Positions 27,753 to 36,498 of a stretch of 64,000 bases of DNA are shown in pieces. The notes under the pieces were generated by a model that saw only the letters and a list, made by a program, of their open reading frames with translations, ran no database searches and was not told the origin of the DNA. Source of the DNA: Pyrinomonadaceae bacterium (GTDB lineage: Bacteria > Acidobacteriota > Blastocatellia > Pyrinomonadales > Pyrinomonadaceae); NCBI GenBank assembly GCA_026129865.1, contig JAHCHG010000006.1, positions 124,001 to 188,000 on the forward strand, given 5' to 3'. A program made the translations under genes and the position numbers. Each line of letters begins with the position of its first letter. Within the stretch, counting starts at the first letter, position 1.

Positions 27753-28841
27753 ATGCGCTTGATTAAATTTCAGATCCACAAAAAATTAATCATATTTATT
27801 GCAGCAATTATGTTTGCAGGTGGATGCAGCGTTTTTAAGCCAAGTGAGAAGCAGCAGTCGCCGACGCTTTTAAAGACGGAAATTGCGTCAAAGGAATTTA
27901 TGATCTCGCAGATCAATAACCTGGCAAAGGTTAATTCGATGTATGCAAAGATCGATCTCAAGTTCATTGATAATTCTTTTGCGGAAGTTGGACTGGAAGA
28001 AAAATTCAAAACAGTTCCGGGTTTAATAGTTGTTCAAAGACCGGCGAGTATTCAATTAAAGGTTCAGGTTCCGATCGTTAATTCCGACATCGTTCAAATG
28101 ACCTCTGACGGAGAGAAATTTCGGGTCGCAATTCTCAACGACGGCGGCAGCGGAAAGAACAAAAATTTTGTGATGGGGACAAACAGTGCGGATTATTCAG
28201 CGCTGCAAAAAGATATTTCATCGAAGCTTGAAAACAACGGGAACAGCAAAGATTTCAAACAGAATGTAAACGCCTTTGCCAATCTTCGTCCGCAGCATTT
28301 TACCGAAGCGATACTTGTTAAACCGACGGACGAAACAGCAAATTATTATGTATTGAGCACTATCCTGATCCAGGAAGAGAATCTCGATCTACCGAAAAAA
28401 TCGCCTGTTAGAAATGTTTTGCGCGGATATTATTTGCTGGACGAGATCAGCCGCGAAGCAGGCGGAGGAAGCGCGGTTAAACGGCGTTTCTGGTTCGACC
28501 GCGTCGGCACTGTCCGCGTGGCGCGGCAGCAGATATTTGACGCGAACGGCGAGATCGAATCGGACATTGTCTACGGTCAGGAAGGCGAATTGACGGATAC
28601 GGGAAACTTTAAGAATCTTCCGCTCCGGGTTGAGGTAACGCGCCCGAAAGAAAAATATAAAATGCGGCTGACATATCAATCGCCGGAAAATGTTTCGATC
28701 GGTAAAACTTATCCGAAAGAAGCTTTCGTGCTGGAAAATAGCTGGAATCTGCCGGTTATCGATCTCGATAAAAAACTACTTGAGATCTCAGGTCAGAATC
28801 CGACAGGCGAAAAACCCGGAACAGAGTCGCGAACTCAGTAA
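27753..28841 (+). CDS. Outer-membrane-type lipoprotein, DUF4292/LolB-like
   Basis: The start is ATG 27753 ([20 protein letters not shown]), where the signal ends in the lipobox FAGGC. An upstream TTG at 27732 is possible. The product is about 362 residues. After the lipid anchor comes a beta-rich protein with [12 protein letters not shown] and a long N-terminal domain of the DUF4292 type, which is structurally related to the outer-membrane lipoprotein receptor LolB and carrier LolA. The link to a LolA-like gene and a LolD-like ATPase in the same block supports a role in lipoprotein sorting. The functional call is inference from structure and context. Confidence 0.65.
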   Translation: MRLIKFQIHKKLIIFIAAIMFAGGCSVFKPSEKQQSPTLLKTEIASKEFMISQINNLAKVNSMYAKIDLKFIDNSFAEVGLEEKFKTVPGLIVVQRPASIQLKVQVPIVNSDIVQMTSDGEKFRVAILNDGGSGKNKNFVMGTNSADYSALQKDISSKLENNGNSKDFKQNVNAFANLRPQHFTEAILVKPTDETANYYVLSTILIQEENLDLPKKSPVRNVLRGYYLLDEISREAGGGSAVKRRFWFDRVGTVRVARQQIFDANGEIESDIVYGQEGELTDTGNFKNLPLRVEVTRPKEKYKMRLTYQSPENVSIGKTYPKEAFVLENSWNLPVIDLDKKLLEISGQNPTGEKPGTESRTQ

Positions 28842-28848
28842 TTTATTG

Positions 28849-29523
28849 ATGAAAACGATTTTAAGAACAGAAGATCTGACGAAAACCTATCGGATCGGAA
28901 AAGTCGATGTTCCCGCGCTTCGCGGTGTCGACATTGATATAAAAAGCGGCGAATTTGTCGCTGTTATGGGTCCGTCGGGGTGCGGAAAATCGACGCTTCT
29001 CCATCTTTTGGGCGGTTTGCTGTCGCCGACAACCGGTAAGATCATTATCGATAACGAAGATCTTTCAAAAGTTTCCGACGCGCAGCGTACCGACATTCGG
29101 CGCAGAAAGATCGGCTTCGTTTTTCAACGTTTTAATCTTTTTCCGACGTTGTCGGCGGAAGGAAATCTAAAGCTTGCAGAGCGAATTCATTCGAAAAACG
29201 GCGGCAGCGCCGAAAAACGGCGCGAAGTTCTGCGGCTTTTGAAGATAGAGGACAAGCTTAACCATAAACCGCTCGAACTTTCAGGCGGCGAACAGCAGCG
29301 CGTAGCTTTGGCGCGAGCCGTGATCAACGATCCCGCAATTATTTTGGCGGACGAACCGACGGGTAATCTGGATTCGGAAAATTCTGAGATAGTGCTTGAA
29401 ATGTTTCGCGAACTGAACAAACGGCTCGGGCAGACGATCATCATGATCACGCATAATCCGGAAGCCGCCGAACATTGCAACCGCATAATCACAATGCGCG
29501 ACGGTGTCGTTGTTGACGATTAA
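28849..29523 (+). CDS. ABC transporter ATP-binding protein, LolD/MacB type
   Basis: The start is ATG 28849, 8 bases after the lipoprotein gene stop; a longer reading from 28690 would overlap the lipoprotein gene. The 224-residue ATPase has all motifs: Walker [11 protein letters not shown]-loop [11 protein letters not shown], signature [14 protein letters not shown], Walker [15 protein letters not shown] and the switch His in MITHN. The signature and DEPTGNLD match the LolD/MacB/FtsE group. No permease gene is adjacent, so the membrane partner must be elsewhere. It is followed by a tiny membrane-protein gene at 4 bp. Confidence 0.9.
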   Translation: MKTILRTEDLTKTYRIGKVDVPALRGVDIDIKSGEFVAVMGPSGCGKSTLLHLLGGLLSPTTGKIIIDNEDLSKVSDAQRTDIRRRKIGFVFQRFNLFPTLSAEGNLKLAERIHSKNGGSAEKRREVLRLLKIEDKLNHKPLELSGGEQQRVALARAVINDPAIILADEPTGNLDSENSEIVLEMFRELNKRLGQTIIMITHNPEAAEHCNRIITMRDGVVVDD

Positions 29524-29527
29524 CAAA

Positions 29528-29830
29528 ATGTCGCTGAAAAGATTAATTTTATGGGATCACCTGCGCGGAACATGGCAATACGATCTTTTTTGCCTGTTGA
29601 TCGTCGCATTTATATTTTTGACGCCGAAGACATGGTTTGAAAAAAGGGAAAAGCTTGCAACCCAAACGGCACGTATAATCGTCAAAGCCGAAGATTTTTC
29701 GACGGATAAACGCATAATGACCGAAAGGGTCAAGGAATTTAGCGGAAATCCAAATGCCGAAATTCTCGAATGGCACGAAAAACGGAAGGAAAACGGCGAG
29801 ATCTTTTATGAGATCGAGATCAAGCCTTAG
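29528..29830 (+). CDS. Small single-pass membrane protein in the Lol-like module
   Basis: A 100-residue protein with one transmembrane helix (about residues 16-36, FCLLIVAFIFLTP) and a soluble C-terminal part (about 60 residues) with charged text such as MTERVKEFSGNPNAEILEW. It starts 4 bp after the ABC ATPase. The short periplasmic tail could help lipoprotein handling, but no family is recognised. The name rests only on location and topology. Confidence 0.55.
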   Translation: MSLKRLILWDHLRGTWQYDLFCLLIVAFIFLTPKTWFEKREKLATQTARIIVKAEDFSTDKRIMTERVKEFSGNPNAEILEWHEKRKENGEIFYEIEIKP

Positions 29831-29831
29831 C

Positions 29832-29859
29832 TTTACATCAGACATTTTTTCTATATAAT
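29832..29859 (+). promoter_or_regulatory. Sigma70-type promoter of the LolA-like gene
   Basis: tttaca (29832-29837, 5 of 6 to TTGACA) and tataat (29854-29859, perfect) are spaced 16 bases. The ATG follows at 29911, and an aaaggag site precedes it. The LolA-like gene may therefore be transcribed on its own as well as from the upstream genes. Confidence 0.6.
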
Positions 29860-29910
29860 CTTCCCGAAAAATCGAAAAGAAACCTTTTATTAAAGGAGAT
29901 TTGTTTTTAT

Positions 29911-30612
29911 ATGAGATCATTTACAAAATTTAGTTTGACCGCGTTCGCGTTAATGCTTGTTTTCAACGTATTCGGCGCGATCGAAGCAAACGCGCAGGGC
30001 GGCGGCGCTTTGAACGAAGTGTTGAAAAGAATGGAAGCCCACAGAAGTTCGCTGACTTCTCTGAAAACGAGCGTAAAAATGGTGAAATACAACCCGCAGC
30101 TCGACGAAAGCGAAACCACGCAGGGCAGCGCGACATATTTGCCGGCAAAAGGACGCGACGCTCTGATCCGTGTCGATTGGACCAAACCTCGAAAGGAAAC
30201 GCTTTCAGTAGTAAATAAGAAATATGTCCTTTATGTTCCCGATCTGAAACAGGCGATCACAGGCAACGCATCCGAAGCCAAAGGAAACGGTAAGGCGAAT
30301 AATTTGTTTTCGTTCGTTGATATGTCCAAGGATGAACTGAAATCGAAGTACGACATCAAGTATCACGGAGAAGAAAAGGTTGCTGGATCGACGCCGACCT
30401 GGCATCTTGAACTGACACCGAAAAGCGCTTCGCCATTTGCGTCCGCCGATCTTTGGGTTGACGGCAATGGAATGCCGGTCCAGATCAAGATCACGGAAAA
30501 AAACAAAGACACGACAACCATTCAACTTTCCGGAATTCAAAAGAATATTACGATAAACGCCAAAGTTTTCAAGGTCGATCTTCCGAAAGGAACTAAGATC
30601 ATCGAGGGATAA
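29911..30612 (+). CDS. LolA-like outer-membrane lipoprotein carrier protein
   Basis: A 233-residue secreted protein with a signal peptide (about residues 1-29, SLTAFALMLVFNVFG, then ANAQG). The mature part has the LolA fold pattern: VLKRMEAHRSSLTSLKTSVK at its start, an open beta barrel text, and ASADLWVDGNGMPVQIKI near the end. LolA carries lipoproteins across the periplasm. Beside the LolB-like lipoprotein and the LolD-like ATPase this makes a compact lipoprotein-trafficking block. A good ribosome site and its own promoter precede it, and a strong terminator follows. Confidence 0.8.
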   Translation: MRSFTKFSLTAFALMLVFNVFGAIEANAQGGGALNEVLKRMEAHRSSLTSLKTSVKMVKYNPQLDESETTQGSATYLPAKGRDALIRVDWTKPRKETLSVVNKKYVLYVPDLKQAITGNASEAKGNGKANNLFSFVDMSKDELKSKYDIKYHGEEKVAGSTPTWHLELTPKSASPFASADLWVDGNGMPVQIKITEKNKDTTTIQLSGIQKNITINAKVFKVDLPKGTKIIEG

Positions 30613-30635
30613 TTTCTGCCTTAATTTGATCTGCG

Positions 30636-30670
30636 AAAAAGCTCTGACGCGAATAAAGTCAGAGCTTTTT
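30636..30670 (+). terminator. Rho-independent terminator after the LolA-like gene
   Basis: aaaaagctctgac pairs perfectly with gtcagagcttttt across a loop of 9 bases, and a T tract closes the stem. It lies 23 bases after the stop. The symmetric A/T ends mean it can also work on the reverse strand. Confidence 0.9.
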
Positions 30671-30751
30671 CCTTGCCGGTGTTTGGGTTTGAAAACACCG
30701 GTCATAAGCCATATAATTGCGAGTTTGATAAACGCAGGAGAATTTCTTTAA

Positions 30752-31777
30752 ATGCCGAAGGCAAGCAGTTTCAGCCGCTTTACGCGCGGGGTCAGACACA
30801 CGGTCCGCGCGTTTGCTTCTACAAAACATCCGGTTCTTGTTCACATCGTCCCGATGCGGCGGTGTAATCTGTCCTGCACATACTGCAACGAATACGATAA
30901 AACCAGCGATCCGGTGCCGATCGACGAAATGCTGAAACGCATCGATAAACTGGCGGAGTTCGGTTCGAGCGTCATCACCATCTCCGGCGGCGAACCGATG
31001 ATGCATCCCGAAATTTACGACATCATAGCGCGCATTCGCCATCACGGAATGATCGCCGGATTGATCTCGAACGGCTATTACTTTCAGGTCGATAAGATCA
31101 AGAAATTAAACGATGCCGGACTCGATTATCTGCAAATTTCGATCGATAACGTAACGCCCGATGATGTTTCTAAAAAGAGCCTGAAAGTTCTCGACAAAAA
31201 GCTTGTAAACTTAAGCGAGCATGCGAAATTTAAGGTAAACATCAATTCCGTTGTCGGCGGCGGCGTCGCAAATCCGGACGAAGCTTTGATCATCGCAAAC
31301 CGTGCGATCGAGCTAGGATTTTCCTCAACAGTCGGCGTTATTCATGACGAGATGGGTTTGAACAAAGGTTTGACCGATCACGAAAAGCGCGTTTACAAAG
31401 AGATAAAATCCAAAGGAACGCGGTCGTACGCGCGCTGGAACTGGTTTCAGGACCAGCTTGTCGACGGAAAGGAATACGAATGGCGCTGCCGCGCAGGCGC
31501 GCGATATTTGTATGTCTGCGAAGAAGGTCTGGTTCACTGGTGTTCGCAGCAGCGCGGCACGCCGGGAATCTCCTTGCACGAATACACTCACGAAGACATG
31601 CGCCGCGAATACATCACCGAAAAATGGTGCGCGCCGACCTGCACCATCCAATGCGTCCACCAGGTAGGTCACCTCGACGCCTGGCGCGACAAACAGATCT
31701 CACTCAGCGATTTCAACAAGAAAAACGGAAGCGGTTTGAACAAAGAAACGGTCGCGAACGTCTTGAATATGAAGTAG
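30752..31777 (+). CDS. Radical SAM protein with SPASM-like C-terminal cysteines
   Basis: A 341-residue protein with the radical SAM 4Fe-4S motif CNLSCTYC (Cys38, Cys42, Cys45) followed by [11 protein letters not shown], typical of the radical SAM core. Four or more further cysteines occur in the C-terminal third (residues about 246-306: [30 protein letters not shown]), a SPASM-like auxiliary cluster region. Such proteins modify peptides or cofactors. No substrate peptide or partner is encoded beside it. It stands alone between the Lol-like block and the REPtron. The exact reaction is unknown. Confidence 0.85.
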   Translation: MPKASSFSRFTRGVRHTVRAFASTKHPVLVHIVPMRRCNLSCTYCNEYDKTSDPVPIDEMLKRIDKLAEFGSSVITISGGEPMMHPEIYDIIARIRHHGMIAGLISNGYYFQVDKIKKLNDAGLDYLQISIDNVTPDDVSKKSLKVLDKKLVNLSEHAKFKVNINSVVGGGVANPDEALIIANRAIELGFSSTVGVIHDEMGLNKGLTDHEKRVYKEIKSKGTRSYARWNWFQDQLVDGKEYEWRCRAGARYLYVCEEGLVHWCSQQRGTPGISLHEYTHEDMRREYITEKWCAPTCTIQCVHQVGHLDAWRDKQISLSDFNKKNGSGLNKETVANVLNMK

Positions 31778-31817
31778 TTTGCAGCCCGGAAAGGCAAGCC
31801 TTATTCTATTTATGTTT

Positions 31818-32045
31818 CGCCGAGCGGAAAAGCTTTGCTTTTGCTTGTTCATTCTCACCGAGCGGAAAATCTTTGTGTTTTCTGATTCATGTTCGCCGAG
31901 CGGAAAAGCTTTGTGTTTTTTGATTCAGGTTCGCCGAGCGGAAAAACTCTGTGTTTTCTGATTCATCTTTGCCAAGCGGAAATGCTCTGGGTTTTCTGAT
32001 TTATGGTCGCCGAGCGGAAAAGCTATGCTTTTCCGAATCGCCCTA
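31818..32045 (+). repeat. Six tandem units of exactly 38 bp, left of the transposase
   Basis: Units begin at 31818, 31856, 31894, 31932, 31970 and 32008, each with a cgccgagcgg-like core (variants caccgagcgg and tgccaagcgg). The spacing is 38 bp in every step. Each unit continues ggaaaagctttg and a T-rich stretch with a tgattca word. The period is not a multiple of three, and readings through it are repetitive, so it is non-coding. No unique spacers occur between units, so it is not a CRISPR. Confidence 0.9.
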
Positions 32046-32054
32046 TTTTTATAC

Positions 32055-32330
32055 CGGGCGGCTAAGCCGCCGTCATAGAGGCGGCATAGCCGCAAGTAAA
32101 AAAGTAAGCACTCGCCGGAAAAGCACAGCTTTTCCGCTCGGCGAATTGAGATAGAATTATTGAGCAGGTTTTCCGAATCGCCTGATTTGATTACGCGGCG
32201 GCATAGCCGCAAATAAAAAAGTAAGCACTCGCCGGAAAAGCACCGCTTTTCCGCTTGGCGAATTGAGATCGAATTATTGAGCAGCTTTTCGAAAAGCTCA
32301 AAATTGATACCGCGGCTGCGCCGCCCTTAC
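32055..32330. repeat. Palindromic block and two 117-bp direct repeats left of the RAYT gene
   Basis: The text taaaaaagtaagcactcgcc recurs at 32097 and 32214, period 117 bp. Each copy has the palindrome ggaaaagc-aca/acc-gcttttcc inside gccg...cggc or gcttggc. Before them is a hairpin ggcggctaagccgcc with ggcggcatagccgc. The block ends directly before the transposase ATG. These look like BIME-type pairs of REP elements. Confidence 0.75.
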
Positions 32331-32332
32331 TC

Positions 32333-32872
32333 ATGTTCCGGATATCCAGAAAAACTCCAGCATACTATTTCACCTCGGTCGCGCATCATCGATTGCCGAT
32401 CTTTCGTACGGACAACGTAAAACAGATACTGTGCGACGCGCTCAGCGAAGTTCGTTCAAACCACGGCATACTCATTTTCGCCTATGTGGTAATGCCAGAC
32501 CACATCCACCTTCTCGTCCATTCGGAAAAAGAGATGAGTGATGCCCTCCGATTGCTCAATTGCGTTTCAGCACGGCGGATCATCCAGTATTTGAAAGACA
32601 ACGGCTTCGAACAGTCATTATTCAAACTCCGGGGCGAGACCCGCGCGCGAAATCACAAACATTCCGTTTCGCAGCATCATCCGGATTCTCTGGATATTTT
32701 CGGCGAAGATACTTTCCGGCAAAAAGCCGGCTATATTCACATGAATCCAGTGCGGGCGGGAATCGTCGGCGATTCGCTGGAATACCGGTTCTCAAGTGCG
32801 CGGCAATGGGCGAACAAAGCGAAGGAAGATGAGCCGCTGCTTACTGATCATTTGCAAATTGATTGGCGATAA
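32333..32872 (+). CDS. REP-associated tyrosine transposase (RAYT, Y1 HUH)
   Basis: A 179-residue transposase with the HUH motif in VMPDHIHLLV (His57, His59) and the catalytic Tyr134 in AGYIHMNPVRAG. Other family marks are TDNVK...ALSEV and YRFSSARQWA near the C-terminus. RAYTs nick single-stranded DNA at REP palindromes and can spread them. The genes around it are REP-rich non-coding repeats and not other transposition genes. No frameshift is visible, so it may be active. Confidence 0.9.
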   Translation: MFRISRKTPAYYFTSVAHHRLPIFRTDNVKQILCDALSEVRSNHGILIFAYVVMPDHIHLLVHSEKEMSDALRLLNCVSARRIIQYLKDNGFEQSLFKLRGETRARNHKHSVSQHHPDSLDIFGEDTFRQKAGYIHMNPVRAGIVGDSLEYRFSSARQWANKAKEDEPLLTDHLQIDWR

Positions 32873-32909
32873 CTCTTATTTAAAGTCTATGTCTTTATAA
32901 GTTCAAACT

Positions 32910-33246
32910 CGCCGGGCGGAGATTCTATACCTCTTTTTAGTTCAAACTCGCCGGGCGGAAAGCTATGCTTTTTTTTAGTTCCAACTCGCCGGGCGGAGAT
33001 TCTATACCTCTCTTTAGTTCAAACTCGCCGGGCGGAAAGCTATGCTTTTTTTAGTTCCAACTTGCCGGGCGGAAAAGCTATGCTTTTTTAGTTCCAACTC
33101 GCCGGGCGGAAAAGCTATGCTTTTTTTAGTTCAAACTCGCCGGGCGGAAAAACTATGCTTTTTTTTAGTTCCAACTCTCCGGGGGGAAAAGCTATGCCTT
33201 CTTAGTTCCCACTTGCCGAGCGGAAAAGCTATGCTTTTCCGAGAGC
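32910..33246 (+). repeat. Nine tandem units of 37-39 bp, right of the transposase
   Basis: Units with the core cgccgggcgg (variants tgccgggcgg, ctccgggggg, tgccgagcgg) begin at 32910, 32949, 32987, 33026, 33063, 33100, 33138, 33177 and 33214. The spacings are 39, 38, 39, 37, 37, 38, 39 and 37. Each contains ggaaaagctatgctttttt or a variant gattctatacctct, with agttccaactc or agttcaaactc between. The unit is close to the left block, but the core base is g where the left has a. Non-coding. Confidence 0.9.
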
Positions 33247-33500
33247 TCTTTCATATTCCTTGCGGCTATGCCGCCCTCTGCTGGCGGCTTAGCCGCCTCT
33301 TATTTTAAATAGCACCCCGGAAAAGCAAAGCTTTTCCGCTCGGCAAAAAAGAAATGAGAAAAGCAAAGCTTTTCCGCCCGGAAAATTAGAGGAAATGAGA
33401 GCAGAGCTTTTCCGTCGGCAAATAAGAGGTAAGGAAATTATAGTTTTTCCGCCCGGCAAATGAGGGAAAAAAGCACAGCTTTTCTGCCCGCCAAATTAAA
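33247..33500. repeat. Degenerate REP palindromes closing the REPtron
   Basis: This stretch contains gcggctatgccgcc and ggcggcttagccgcc hairpins, then five or more copies of the reverse-oriented unit, aaaagca(aa)gcttttccgc(t/c)cgg. Examples lie near 33318, 33362, 33402 and 33477. Reverse units face the forward units of 32910-33246, as in bipartite REP pairs. The sequence then runs on to the methyltransferase-like gene without another feature. Confidence 0.7.
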
Positions 33501-33640
33501 AATCATCGAACGAATCGAAAATACGACCGCACGTGTATTTGCTTTTATCCCATCGAACCATTCGTCCGGTTGGCGAAAGAACCGGGTGTAGATTATGCTC
33601 AGGTCGAAAACATTATTTTTGGTTTCGCGCCTGCATCAAC

Positions 33641-34345
33641 ATGAAGATCGAAGAACTCGCATATCATAAAACCCCGCTCGGCGAACTGGTTCTTCGGCGG
33701 CGCGATGAACCGCGATTAAATGACATCACAATTTTTGAAGTAAAGCTCGGCGACGAATTTTTGATGTCCAGCCTGTTTACCGAAGCCGAAGAGCAGCTTT
33801 CGCGGATCGCTCTTTCGCCGCTTGAAGGTGAACTCGACGTCGTTGTCGGCGGTCTCGGGCTCGGGTACACGGCGAAAGCGGCGCTTGAATTTGAAAATGT
33901 CCACTCGCTTCTGGTGATCGATCTTTTCCAGGAAGTTATTGACTGGCACAAAGAAGGATTGGTGCCGCTCGGGGAATATCTGACCGCCGATCAGCGCTGC
34001 GAACTTCGCCGCGGAGATTTTTTCGAACTGACGAAAACTGGTTTTGATACAGCTCAGCCTGGTCGAAAATTCGATGCCGTTTTGCTTGACATCGATCATT
34101 CACCAAAACATTTTCTCGATGCAAAAAATCAGTCGTTTTACCGGTCGGAGAGTCTAAATGCCGTGCGCGACCAGCTGAGACGCGGCGGCGTTTTCGCGCT
34201 CTGGTCGAACGACGCAGTTGATGATGAATTTCGACAAAATCTGGAAAACATTTTTGGCAAAGCGTCCGGTTACAACATCGAATTTAAAAATCCTTACACC
34301 GGCGGATCGTCGGTAAATTCGGTATATACGGCATTCAATATTTAG
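33641..34345 (+). CDS. Spermidine-synthase-like / SAM-dependent methyltransferase family protein
   Basis: The start is ATG 33641 (MKIEELAYHKTPLGEL). The 234-residue protein has the glycine-rich nucleotide region VVGGLGLGYTAKAALEF near residue 75, and DAVLLDIDHSPKHF, like the spermidine synthase fold. There is no clear polyamine active-site signature, so a generic methyltransferase or an aminopropyltransferase-like protein is possible. It is single, plus strand, beside SIMPL-domain and MscS genes. The upstream gap of about 100 bases is the end of the REPtron. Confidence 0.65.
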   Translation: MKIEELAYHKTPLGELVLRRRDEPRLNDITIFEVKLGDEFLMSSLFTEAEEQLSRIALSPLEGELDVVVGGLGLGYTAKAALEFENVHSLLVIDLFQEVIDWHKEGLVPLGEYLTADQRCELRRGDFFELTKTGFDTAQPGRKFDAVLLDIDHSPKHFLDAKNQSFYRSESLNAVRDQLRRGGVFALWSNDAVDDEFRQNLENIFGKASGYNIEFKNPYTGGSSVNSVYTAFNI

Positions 34346-34439
34346 GATGTTTGACCGATAAGAAATTTTCGGGCGATGGTCGATCCTTCGGACTTGCGCA
34401 TCAAACGGCTTAAATCTAATAGATCAAGAGGAAAATACA

Positions 34440-35207
34440 ATGAAAAAATTCGTTCCATTTGTAATTTTAGTGTTTACGCTCGGCGCATTTGCGCAGGATA
34501 ACTCCAAACCCGTTACGATCGATGTCAGCGGAACCGCCGAGGTCGAGATCGCGCCGGATGAAGTTATATTTTCGCTCGATGTAACAAATACCGAATCGGA
34601 ACTTCAAAAGGCGAAATCCGCCAACGACGCGGTCGTTGCAAAGATCCTTGCACTGACAAAACGGTTTTCGATCTCGGCGCAGGATGTAAAGACAGATTAT
34701 ATTTCGGTCGAGAAGAAATTTGAGTTCATCCGCGAAAAAGACGTCAAAATTTACGATGAAGACGGCGACGAGGTCGGTCGAAAGGAATTTAAGGGATACG
34801 AAGTTTCAAAAACTGTGATCGTCCGGCTGCGCGACCTGACCAGGTTTGAAGATTTCTTTTCGGAGGTCGTTAATGCCGGTGTTTCCGAAATTAACAGCGT
34901 AAAATTTCAAACCTCAAAGCTGCGCGAAATGAAAGACAGGGCACGCGGGCTGGCGATGAAGGCGGCGTATGAAAAGGCGTCGGCAATGGCGGGCGCGATC
35001 GGACAAACGATCGGCAAAGCGGTCTCGGTCGTCGAAGTTGATAATTCAAACCGCGGATATTCACTTTCCGGTCTAAATTCAAATTCAAATATGACGTTCG
35101 GATCATTTTCGCCGGAAATTGTTTCGTCAAGCGAATCCGTCGCAACATTTGCGCCGGGCGCTATCAAAGTTGAAGCGAGTGTAAAAGTCAGTTTTCTATT
35201 GAAATAG
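34440..35207 (+). CDS. Secreted SIMPL-domain protein (DUF541)
   Basis: A 255-residue protein with a signal peptide (residues 1-18, LVFTLGAFAQ). The mature part begins VTIDVSGTAEVEIAPDEVIF, the signature of the SIMPL/DUF541 family, and contains VVRLRDLTRFEDFFSEVV-like text and a long helical segment (MKDRARGLAMKAAYEKASAM). Family members are periplasmic or outer-surface proteins of largely unknown function; some bind signalling kinases or act in oxidative stress. A good start and aagagg-like ribosome site precede it. Confidence 0.85.
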   Translation: MKKFVPFVILVFTLGAFAQDNSKPVTIDVSGTAEVEIAPDEVIFSLDVTNTESELQKAKSANDAVVAKILALTKRFSISAQDVKTDYISVEKKFEFIREKDVKIYDEDGDEVGRKEFKGYEVSKTVIVRLRDLTRFEDFFSEVVNAGVSEINSVKFQTSKLREMKDRARGLAMKAAYEKASAMAGAIGQTIGKAVSVVEVDNSNRGYSLSGLNSNSNMTFGSFSPEIVSSSESVATFAPGAIKVEASVKVSFLLK

Positions 35208-35459
35208 CGACCTATCCGCGGGCGCATGTGGAAAAGATCTCGCAAAACTGATGCAAGTTATCGCCGAAAACGTCTGGTCGAGCACATGCAGCGCCGGTTT
35301 ATTAACTTGTGCTGAAATTCCCTTTAGGATCGACGAGATGATCAAAGCCGCCGATGCTTTTGATGTATGATGTAAAGAAAACCGGGAAAAATTCGGTTAA
35401 ATTTGAAAGTTTTGCCGGTAAGATCGAACCGGACGCCGGGTTCAGCCATCGGTAAATTA

Positions 35460-36389
35460 ATGCAAAGCGTATTTGATTGGACAGAACAAACGCTCGGGCT
35501 TTCGCTTGAAATGCAAAAGGCGATTCTGACATCGCTCGCTGCAATTTTGATTCTCGTGATCGCCCGGAAACTGCTCTTGCGCGTCGTAAAGCGGAGCAGC
35601 GGCGACCTTTCGGTCCGGTATAAATGGCGCAAGTTTTCGAGTTATGCAGCTTTCGCCTTCGGCGTTATTGTCGTCGGAAACATCTGGTTTCGCGGCTTTC
35701 AATCGCTATCAACTTACTTCGGACTGCTGTCGGCGGGCATTGCGATCGCGCTTCAGATTCCGCTGGTAAACCTTGCCGGCTGGTTTTTCATTCTGTGGCG
35801 TAAACCTTTTGCGGTCGGCGACCGGATTGAGATCGGCGATGTTCGCGGCGACGTTATCGATCAACGCATTTTTATGTTCAGTATGATGGAGATCGGAAAA
35901 TGGGTCGATGCGGAGCAGAGCACCGGCAGGATCGTTCATGTTCCGAACGGAATGATCTTTTCCGAAGCGCTGGCAAATTACACGCTCGGTTTCCACTTTA
36001 TCTGGAACGAAATTCCCGTGCTTGTAACTTTTGAAAGCGATTGGAAAACGGCGAAAAAGCTTTTATCCAGAATCGCGAACGAACATTCCGCCGAGATCGC
36101 CGAAAATTACGGAGCCGAATTTCAAAAAGCGTCCGATCAAATGATGATCCATTTCAGCGCGCTGACGCCGATCGTTTACACGAGCGTCAAAGACAGCGGC
36201 GTTTTGCTGACCATTCGTTACCTGTGCGATCCGCGGCGGCGTCGCGGATCGGAAGAAAAGATCTGGGAAGCGATACTTGAAGCATTTGCAGACTCCGACA
36301 CGATCGATCTTGCTTACCCGACTCAGCGGCAGTTTCTCAATTTTGCCGAGGGGAAGAAAGGCTTCGCCGGGAAATCTGTAAAAGATTGA
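35460..36389 (+). CDS. Mechanosensitive ion channel, MscS family
   Basis: The start is ATG 35460 (MQSVFDWTEQTLGLSLEMQKA); an in-frame TTG at 35403 is a longer alternative. The 309-residue protein has N-terminal helices (AILTSLAAILILVIARKLLL; FSSYAAFAFGVIVVGNIWF), the pore helix with GLLSAGIAIALQIPLVNLAG, and a cytoplasmic beta domain starting with KPFAVGDRIEIG and VHVPNGMIF. This matches MscS channels, which open under membrane tension and release solutes. The final 120 residues form the cytoplasmic vestibule. No operon partner is evident. Confidence 0.88.
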   Translation: MQSVFDWTEQTLGLSLEMQKAILTSLAAILILVIARKLLLRVVKRSSGDLSVRYKWRKFSSYAAFAFGVIVVGNIWFRGFQSLSTYFGLLSAGIAIALQIPLVNLAGWFFILWRKPFAVGDRIEIGDVRGDVIDQRIFMFSMMEIGKWVDAEQSTGRIVHVPNGMIFSEALANYTLGFHFIWNEIPVLVTFESDWKTAKKLLSRIANEHSAEIAENYGAEFQKASDQMMIHFSALTPIVYTSVKDSGVLLTIRYLCDPRRRRGSEEKIWEAILEAFADSDTIDLAYPTQRQFLNFAEGKKGFAGKSVKD

Positions 36390-36498
36390 AACATCTGCGC
36401 ATCTATTTACGAATAACTGCTTCCGTCTTTTTCGAGACAGCAGCGTGCTGCGGCGCGAAATCAAAAAATCTCCTGTGTTTTGTAAAATTTACACCAGT

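Larger units (their letters stand above)
31818..33500. mobile_element. REPtron: RAYT transposase flanked by REP-type repeats
   Basis: A transposase gene of the REP-associated type sits between two non-coding blocks made of the same palindromic repeat family. The left block holds six 38-bp tandem units and two 117-bp tandem units. The right block holds nine units of 37-39 bp and further palindromes. Both sides carry the core ccgagcgg/ccgctcgg around ggaaaagc...gcttttcc hairpins, and a second palindrome type built of ggcggc and gccgcc. No target-site duplication was resolved. The call rests on the RAYT motifs plus the shared repeat core. Confidence 0.85.

Noticed and set aside
31818..32045. CRISPR-like array
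   Set aside because: The 38-bp units are contiguous with only small base changes and have no distinct spacers; no cas genes are near.
31779..33308. Short readings inside the REPtron (for example 31779-31961 and 33042-33308)
   Set aside because: They are made of the repeat unit read in shifting frames, with repetitive RRAEKLC-like text, and the 38-bp period is not divisible by three.
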